Below are positions 56,365-64,000 of a stretch of 64,000 nucleotides of DNA, piece after piece. The stretch is from Pterois miles (lineage: Eukaryota > Chordata > Actinopteri > Perciformes > Scorpaenidae). Position 1 is the first letter of the stretch; each line of letters starts with the position of its first letter. The stretch is from the NCBI GenBank assembly GCA_947000775.1, contig CAMQGK010000001.1, positions 5,135,501 to 5,199,500 on the forward strand, read 5' to 3'. The notes beneath the pieces were generated by a model. It was given only the letters and a program-made list of their open reading frames with translations, did no database searches and was not told the DNA's origin. The translations under genes and the position numbers were made by a program.

Positions 56365-59300
56365 TCACAAAACTCAAATGTATGTATGAGAATCTGAGAG
56401 TGCGGAAAAGGGAAGACTCTCTGGCTCTGAAGCTCCTGTCAGCAGACTCTTTAAAAGAAGAAAAGGTTTACTGAAGCTGGTGTTTGTGAATTGAGACTTT
56501 TTTGCTGTCTGAGTTAAAGAAGCCAAAGCATGGAAAGCAGAAAATAATACAGTTTTACATCTGGCATGAAATACTAAGGAATTATTTAACATCACAGAGG
56601 GTGGATCATTAGCAGCTATTGTTTATTCCCAGTGTGATTGATAGATATATTGTTCTCCACCATCTACTGTATATATCAAAGTTATTTATGTCTAACCCGT
56701 GCATGTGGATGTAAAAGAAAAATCTGGTGATTCATTTCTGATCTAAGTCGTTTTCTCTCATGACTTGAAAAAAGGAGAAAAAAAAAGAAGTGGGGAAAAA
56801 AGTTTTTCAATCAAGGCGTTTCAGGCAGTTCAGGAGCAGTTTCTGTGGGTTTCTTTGGCCTGGGCTTTGGGCTTTTAACTTCGCAGACCTTTTCCCTGCA
56901 CAACAAACTATACAACACACTAAAGGAAAGGGGGAACGCATAATAGATCATCTTTAAGTCATAAACACAGGAGAGAAAACCAGTTAGATTAGATTCAGAA
57001 ACTGACCATCACCATTGTTTTTTTTGGTCACTTGACTCTCAGGTTTTCATATAGATGTGTGAGAGATTGGATAAAAAGTCTTAAAACCTTAACTGGGCAT
57101 TGCTATAAGAGCATAACAGGAGGCAGGATGTGAAAAGAGAAGCAGACTGTGAGCTCTGCTCTGCCCAGCTGGTACATCTTCACAAAACCGAGTCAAAATC
57201 AGAGCATTTCACTGGTAAATCTAAACTAATCTAAATGAAGAAATGCTCAAAGGCGAGTGGTACACACACTGTTTCGGGCTGACTAAAATACATCATGAAC
57301 AGTTTAAGGGATGGTATTCTGATGGTATTTCTGACATGTAATTACAGTCAAAAGAGGCAAAAACAGAAACACTGACAATACCAGACACTTAAACATCACA
57401 AACAACACATTTATATTGTTTTGTTGTGTCTATCTGTTAGCACATAAAGATGTTAGAGATTATATATTTCTGCTGTCAACAGACCGTTAAATCATAAGAA
57501 AAAAAGACTGAAATTTCATAAATAAATAAAGAGAGACAGATGAAAAGTGATATCCAGACATCCACAGACAGGAAGGATGCAAAAACAAAAAAAATCCCAA
57601 CCAAGTGGTAAATAAGGAGCCGAGCCACGGCAGCTTATTGTGACACTATGTGATTACATACGGTCAAGAGGCTTTAAATGTAAAAACAGGAAGAAACATG
57701 AAACACAATCCCTGACTCACAGGTCTCATCCAGACAGCTACTTACAGCCTGCTTTGTTTTTGTATTTTTGCCACCCATGATGTTTGTCGTGGACTTTTTA
57801 TGTATTTCCAGGAGGACTGAGCCAAAAATAATTTCTCCCTTTCATCATATATACGGTTTAAATGACATTTCAGATGTTTACAGCCTTTTCTCTCCATACT
57901 GGTCCATCTTTGTGGAAGGGAATGAGGATGGATGGATGTCTTGGCCAGTTGGACAGGTTTTTTTCAAGTCAATGATCTGATCAGAAGTCTAGCGTTTGGA
58001 GTATTGACAGGTTTAGTGGCGCATGTAGCAGGTATGCAGTGATGATTTGCCTTAAAACAGTTTTAAATGACACTTTCAGTAGCAAAGCACAAAGTGGTGT
58101 GATCCAGTTTGTTGTCCTTCAGAGGCTCCTGGTTCAGCTGCATGTTGCTGGACCAAAATGTGTTTGTGTGGATTTTTAGGCTTACAAAGTGTTTGATTTT
58201 GGGGATTTCCAGGATACATTTCTTTTAACCAACAGTCAATCAACATTGATCTTTTGATCCTTTAGAAGGTCTGCCCCTAAACTTTCCAACAATAGAGGTA
58301 AAAAAAAAAAAAAAAAATACGTCACATCAAATTCAAGTTTTATGACCAGGGAAACTTAAACATGTGACACATAAAAAAATAATAAAATACATAAAAGATG
58401 AGTACATACAGCCAGTTCTCACTTCCAACACTAACAGACTAAATATTAGATGAAGATGGGATTCATTGCAGGGCTGTTATATCAGTAATATTAATATTAG
58501 TCATTAGTTTTACTGGCAACTGTGTAAATATAGAAAACGTGGTAAGACCCACCACACATTTATATTGCATAGACAAACTATTTTGACAGTTATTTAGGGA
58601 AACTTGTTGCACAAACACATGGACAATAAGGTTAAAAGTTTTAAAAGGTTATGTATGTCATAAAAATACATGTGAACAAGTAATAAGCAGTATAATAAAA
58701 TAACTAATGGAATGAAATTTAAAAATCACATTTTTTCAAAGATGGGGGGAATTTGAACTTGATATTATACAAATATTGAATGATGAATGTGTTGGTGGTG
58801 CTTTTTCCTTCTCTGAATGGTTATACTGTATATAATCAATAAAATCCTAATGTACATAAACAGGTAAACTTGCAAGGTTTTACTGCTTTACCACTGCTGG
58901 TTAGGGGGGAGGCTGAGCTGCAAATTTGTGGATGCAAAGACCTATTTATTCCTGTTCCTGAGACAGTCGGGACCATTCAGCTGACGCACAATCTGCACCA
59001 TTTACTTCCAGTCTATTTCTGTGACATATTTACACCCACGTGTCAAGCTCCGTGAATCTACCTGTGTTTGTCCGAGCGGGATCATTTACGCAGGACGCCT
59101 TTGGAAATAAACGTGCGCTTATTATACGTTGCATGCTTCTTTGGAGCAAACACACGCATGCACAGACACACATGTGAGTGCATGGCAGAAGACAGATAAG
59201 AGCATGGACGCAGTCAGGCACACAGACGGCATTCATAGCAGACGGTAATAACATAGTGCTGCTTTTGAGAGGCCAGCCACAGTTCTGCGGACAGAGTGGG

Positions 59301-59725
59301 TACATACAGGAGATGTTATTGCTCTATATGTTTATAACGCTGCCATGGAAAAATAAGAGGCTCAGCCACAGGCATTTCCTCAGCTCCTCTTTCCCCAGTC
59401 ACCTCTCTAAGCCTGGGAGGGAGGCTGCGAGCATTTAGACGAGGGCTGAGCGCATGTCGCACTTCATCATTTTCAGAAATAGGCATCCTAATTTCTCTCT
59501 CTCTTTTTGCATATATTCTATCACAAACAGTTTTCACCACCCGGCTTTTGTTATTCCCAGCCCAACTAATCTATTGTCTTGATTCATGTCTTATTAACTT
59601 GAAACGTTGATTTAGTGTAATATTAGAGATATGGGAATTCAAATATAATATCTGAAGGAGAATATTTGATGCATCTATTGTTTGGTTTGACCCTTTTGTT
59701 ACCCACTACTGGATTCCTGGTCATC
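56365..59725. other. Non-coding, nothing recognised
   Basis: A short A-run lies at 58300-58317. Open frames are short and domain-free. Confidence 0.4.
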
Positions 59726-59726
59726 A

Positions 59727-60150
59727 AGGGGTTTAAATGAATACTTCAGCCCTAAAATGATCATGTGTATATCAGTGACTCACCCTGTGTTACTTTGAGT
59801 TTTGTTTTTCTCTCACGCCTCCTCGGTGAACGAAGAATCCAAAAATGGAGAAAAGTCTGAATTGAAGTAAACGGTGGCTGTCTTTAACAGCAAAACTATA
59901 TCAAAACACCTGTTTACAAATGTCATTTATGCACATCTCACATACATCTTCACTAAATCCGTCTGTAAAACACTTCTGTATAAACAGTCCCATGCTTGCG
60001 CAGGTGTGTTTTGAAGTGTTTTAAATATCAAAGTTTTCGCCGGTTATTTTGGGCGCTGAAATGAAAAGCAGGCAGTGTGGCCCTGGCATGAGAGAGAGAG
60101 AAGGTGGACTTTTGCAAGTTTTTAATAATAACAATTTGTTTTTAATGAAG
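59727..60150 (+). repeat. Probable dispersed short element
   Basis: GTTTAAATGAATACTTCAGC, ACTCACCCTGTGTTACTTTG, GCCTCCTCGGTGAACGAAGA and ATCCAAAAATGGAGAAAAGT follow the order of a common fish element. It is single-copy in this window, so recognition is from memory. Confidence 0.45.
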
Positions 60151-60159
60151 TTTCAAACA

Positions 60160-61420
60160 AATCGGTGCACCCCTAATTGTTAGTATTAGGCTATTATTAT
60201 TCTTAACACCAGCAATGGAAACACATAAACCATACTTGTCAACCCTCCTGTTTTTCCCAGGTGACTCACATTTTTCATTGCCCTCTCCTGGTTTCTTCCT
60301 GGAACCACAATTCTCCCATATTTTTCCTGATTTAAGGCAAATTCTGAAAACCAACCTGTTTGTGGATGTGTGCATGTGCATGTAGAAGTCCTACTATTTC
60401 AACCCAGAAGACAACATATGTAGTTTCCTGGTGGAAGAGAGCCGTCTAGGCTCATGATACAGCGCAGTTTGAGGTCATATTTAAGCTGCGCTCGCCGACA
60501 CATCACAGCGTGCAGCGTCCACAGTTGAGCTTTGCTTGACGCAGCGAAAAGCCGTCTTGGCTTGGCGCAAGCTGCTGGAAATTATGTGTTTTAGAGCGCA
60601 GTGATGCCGTTGTCGCATGGTGTCTGAGAGGACCTTAAGTTAGTGAGAGACGGAGAGAGAAATGGAGAGAGCTGAAAGAAATACTCAAGCAGGGGCAGAA
60701 AATGAATACAAGCTAATGAATATTAGTTAATGCCACAGATTCACACCTCCAGACCCCACACTATGGTTTTGGAGTCCTCCTAGTTTTAAGGTCTTAAGGT
60801 TGTCAAGTATGATGTGAACTCACTGTCTTTCCTTGAGAAATTCACAAAGCTCCGGCAGCAAGCTGACCATTATAAACTGACCATTTAGCCTGGCATTAAA
60901 AGCCATGTATCACATAATAATAAACACAGGCTACATATGATTCAGTCCAGTCACGAACGATTAAAAAACAGTGCAATGAAGCTCAAACTTTACCCACTTT
61001 TCTAACATTTCTACACGTCTGCATACTTGGAATAACAAGCTTGTTTCAAATCGATGACGGTGTGATGGAACGAAACTTGCTGGATTTTTGCTGGAATGAA
61101 TATTGAACATGAATATTCGTGTCAACCTTGGTGTGAAAGGTTTGAACACAAAAAATTGTCAGTTCGATGAAAAAAATGTGAAAAATTGTCAGATTGATGA
61201 ACAGCATCTAAAGCCACCTTCCCCCAAACCTATTCGATGATGGAGTTGAGACAGCTACATCCACCAATTTTATATTTGAGGAGGTGGATGTCAGCTGTTG
61301 TCTGTATAAGTTTAAGCAAAGGCTCTGCAGAACTACACTGTACATCCAGCTTTGCCCTGGTCAGAGCTGCTGTGGCAGCAACTGAGTGGAAAACATGAGG
61401 CATCTTACTCATCTTTAACA
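60160..61420. other. Non-coding, nothing recognised
   Basis: A tandem pair of AAAAATTGTCAG(T/A)T(C/T)GATGAA units about 30 bp apart lies at 61149-61202. No gene. Confidence 0.4.
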
Positions 61421-61427
61421 TTGTCAG

Positions 61428-61952
61428 TGTCAGGACAGGTAACACTGGTGTGGATTCAAATGCAGATTCAGACAGTTGCAGGTTGCAAAAACGGAGTTTA
61501 TTTCCAGGCTGAGGTCGGTACACGAAAAGGCAGGATTAAACAGGCTGACAAAATCCAAATCGAAAGGCTAAGGCAAGGTAAGTAAAAGGCAAGGTTCAAT
61601 ACACGAGGATATAAAAAAACACGAGGAGAGGGGGGGGACGCTCCCCTAGGGAAGAAAAAAGAGGAACTGGACAAGGAGGAAAAGGGAGCACATATTATAT
61701 ACTGGTGAGGGAGGTGAGTAACTATGCACAGGTGGACACAATCAGGGCGGGGGATGACGATCAGACGCAGGTGACTAGTGATGATAATCAGGTCGGGAGG
61801 AGGTGCTCTAACGTGAAGGCAGGAGGCATGCAGGGCAGGGAGTGAAGTGAACAGCAACGAGAGGAGAGGTTAGAATGCAAACAAAACAGGAAGTGCGCCA
61901 AAATAAAAGCATGCAACAGGAAATGACAAATTAACACTTATACTTCCTGACA
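61428..61952 (-). mobile_element. Solo LTR of an LTR retrotransposon
   Basis: The 525-bp element begins TGTCAGGA and ends TCCTGACA (TG..CA ends with an 8-bp inverted repeat). GTCAG directly flanks it on both sides (61423-61427 and 61953-61957), a perfect 5-bp target duplication as expected for LTR-element integration. On the minus strand a TATATAAT box lies near 61700 and AATAAA near 61500, the usual promoter then polyadenylation order of an LTR, so transcription would be leftward. There is no internal coding region; one LTR probably remains after recombination. Superfamily not determined. Confidence 0.8.
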
Positions 61953-61959
61953 GTCAGAT

Positions 61960-64000
61960 GAACAATTTAGCTTTTATTTCTCTAATTAAATCTATTTTCA
62001 GTGTCCAGAAATACTCTATTGTCTGAGAACTGCAGTGCGATTGAGCATTAAAATGTACTGTACACTACTGGCTGCTTGTTATGTCGGTGTTCATGGGAAT
62101 ACAGTTTATTCTGCTGCTTCAGACTGAAGTGCTGAACCATAGAATATGTTTGTGATTCTAAGGACAATATTCAATGACTGGGGTTCTTTCCGCTCTTCTT
62201 CTGGCCCTGGGCTCATTTCTTTTTGTCTCACTTCTCTATTAAACATGAGCTTCAAGGACAAAGGAAACGAAGGAAATTAAACTTGTTCTAGTGGTGCACT
62301 AAGTCACTCTAAATGATAGTGTCAGCCTATAATGTGAATGTAAATAACAGCTGAAATCGTGTCACAATGAGTTATTTTCAGATATAGCCATCCTCTGCTC
62401 GTCCCTGCTCCGCTGAAACCAGCTCTCTGTTTGTGATCCAGTGGATAATTAGGCCTCGGAGCCCGGCGGGGACTGTTTGGTCTCACTCTGCTCGCCTTTA
62501 AAGAGAATGCTCTTTCTGGATGCTGCAGTATATATCCCTCAAAAAGCCAGAACTGTAGCCGCTCATGCCTCTGATGTCCCATCCAACTTTAAAATACAGC
62601 TTTGCGAGCTCAGTCTTCTTCAAAGCCTTCTCTTCTTTTTTTTTTCCTTCGTCTTCGCTTTGGCTTTTTTTGCCCCCTTCTGCCAGCTCCAGCTCGGCTC
62701 TGCCTGCTGCCTCGACATGATGAGTGGATCCGAGTGAAGAAGTCGGGTGAAAAGCCTGAAAGGAACCGCAGCTAATTCATGAAACAAGCCACTATCTCAT
62801 GAACTAAAAAGTAGCTATAGCAGCATGAAAAATACCAATAATGCACCATAAAATGGAGCATTCAGCCACTGGTGTTTTGTGTATTGATTACTGTTCTGTT
62901 TAGAGTTCGCTGCAAATAATCAGTGTAAAAAACCTTTCATTCTTTTCGACTTGGAGGCCTAATGGCTTTTTTAGTAATGACTTTGTGCCTTTAACAACAC
63001 AAACATCATTAACCCAGGCCATTGTTATTCTAATCTCTCTCTGTCAGTGGCCTCGGAGGCTGAGCCCTCCTCTCGCTGAAACAGTTTCCTCATTGTGAGC
63101 CTGGGGAGGGAGGGAGGGAGGTGGTGGTGAGGTGGCTGCTTCAGCTGCTGCCACCTGAGTGGGCATCGGTATCCAGTGAACCTTACATTTAGGGTGGTCT
63201 CCAAACCACGTCCTCCTGGCTCTCCTCTTTATGCGGTCCTAACTCCACCTCCCACGATCCCTCTCTCTGCACAACCTCTCTCACAAAAGCCCCTCACACG
63301 ACGAACAAAGTTTCGCTCGCCCTCATTTGTTGACTTATCTGGCATGGCGGCAGTTCGCCTTTTGAAAAGAAACAAAATCTTTAAACAGTGTTTGTTGGGC
63401 TTGTTTTGCGGCAGGGAGGTGGTGGACTGCTGTCCCCCCACCACACACACAGGAAGAGCCTCTGCCATCTCCTCCATGATTTGAGCAGGTGCAAAGACAA
63501 GGCTCAATGACATCTTTGTACCAAATGGAAGAAGTTCAGGGGTTTAACAGCACTCCTGGCCTTTGCCTGCACCGCCTCCCCTCCTCCGTCTGCCTCTGGG
63601 GGAACTTGAACGTGAGAAGTTAGCTGTGACAGGCCGCCGAGGGGGAAGCTATATATCCTAAAGTGACAGAGACACCAAAGGTAGTTGGTTTTTGGCTTCC
63701 ACGGCTGCTTGTCATGCTGCTTTTATCTCAGGCTGCTCTGCTCTTTTACTGGCTATAGTAATTCATGTTGGCCCAGTGTTGCCCCTGAGTCCTGTTCACA
63801 ATAGATGCTCACAATAGCAAGTCCTGTTTGGTAACTGCGACTCAACAGCAAAATGCTTTAATTCTAGTTCACGGCAGATGTGTCAACCGCAGAGTAAAAG
63901 CAGTGATTTTACGTACGAAATTGTAGATTAAGAGAGCACATTACAAACCAGCAAACACAGGACTTCCATCCAAATGTAGTCATTTTAATCCAACCATGTT
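61960..64000. other. Non-coding, nothing firmly recognised
   Basis: 62390-62760 and 63020-63660 are GC-richer and free of recognised repeats, with GGGAGGGAGGGAGG at 63106-63121. Open frames here lack domains. Regulatory islands are possible but unsupported. Confidence 0.4.

Noticed and set aside
61498..61857. 119-residue minus-strand frame
   Set aside because: Lies wholly inside the solo LTR, which is non-coding.
1..64000. CRISPR array, operon, plasmid or phage system
   Set aside because: The composition, spliced gene, SINEs and microsatellites are those of a vertebrate. The only regular tandem array (19999-20103) has no spacers.

Overview
The window looks like a teleost fish chromosome, probably a spiny-rayed (percomorph-type) species. 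It holds one recognisable protein-coding gene. The rest is introns, intergenic DNA, long CA/TA/GA microsatellites, tRNA-derived SINEs and many short non-autonomous repeats of kinds common in fish genomes. I see no bacterial features: no operons, CRISPR array, rRNA or genuine tRNA.

The gene is a class I forkhead transcription factor on the minus strand, coding span 48463 down to 46394. It has two coding exons (48463-47851 and 46983-46394) separated by an 867-bp intron with GT..AG ends. The intron splits a glycine codon inside the forkhead domain, and the spliced product is 400 residues. The N-terminal DMA.VYCDNF-like motif, YGLGDY, NPYLW.NGPG and the C-terminal NSLIYPREGTEL best fit the fish foxi1 / mammalian FOXI3 subgroup. 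A TATA-like box and a CCAAT box lie just upstream, and the first AATAAA on the minus strand downstream is near 45300.

Layout: 1-17840 is non-coding, with a GT microsatellite next to an exon-like 21-codon stretch (1046-1108), several dispersed repeats (2736-3314, 3357-3666, 5255-5712, 16087-16442) and SINEs (7340-7460, 8016-8170, 10884-11090, 12189-12557). 17843-30000 holds a dispersed repeat interrupted by a SINE with a perfect 10-bp target duplication (18426-18787), a 21-bp minisatellite, further repeats and a few low-repeat islands that could be enhancers. 30000-46390 is mostly unannotated intergenic DNA with CA/TA tracts, a fold-back element (36201-36638) and GC-richer islands. 46394-48650 is the fox gene and its proximal promoter. 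48650-64000 is again non-coding, with nested repeats (50692-51710, 52759-53515), a solo LTR with a perfect 5-bp target duplication (61428-61952) and several islands without recognised repeats.

A single developmental transcription factor in an otherwise gene-free 64 kb fits a regulatory gene desert, but this is inference. I found no convincing evidence for a new biological system. The most checkable observations are the nested insertions, the fold-back hairpin, a repeat-borne nuclear-receptor-like site, the alternative upstream start codon of the fox gene and the isolated exon-like sequence near the left end.
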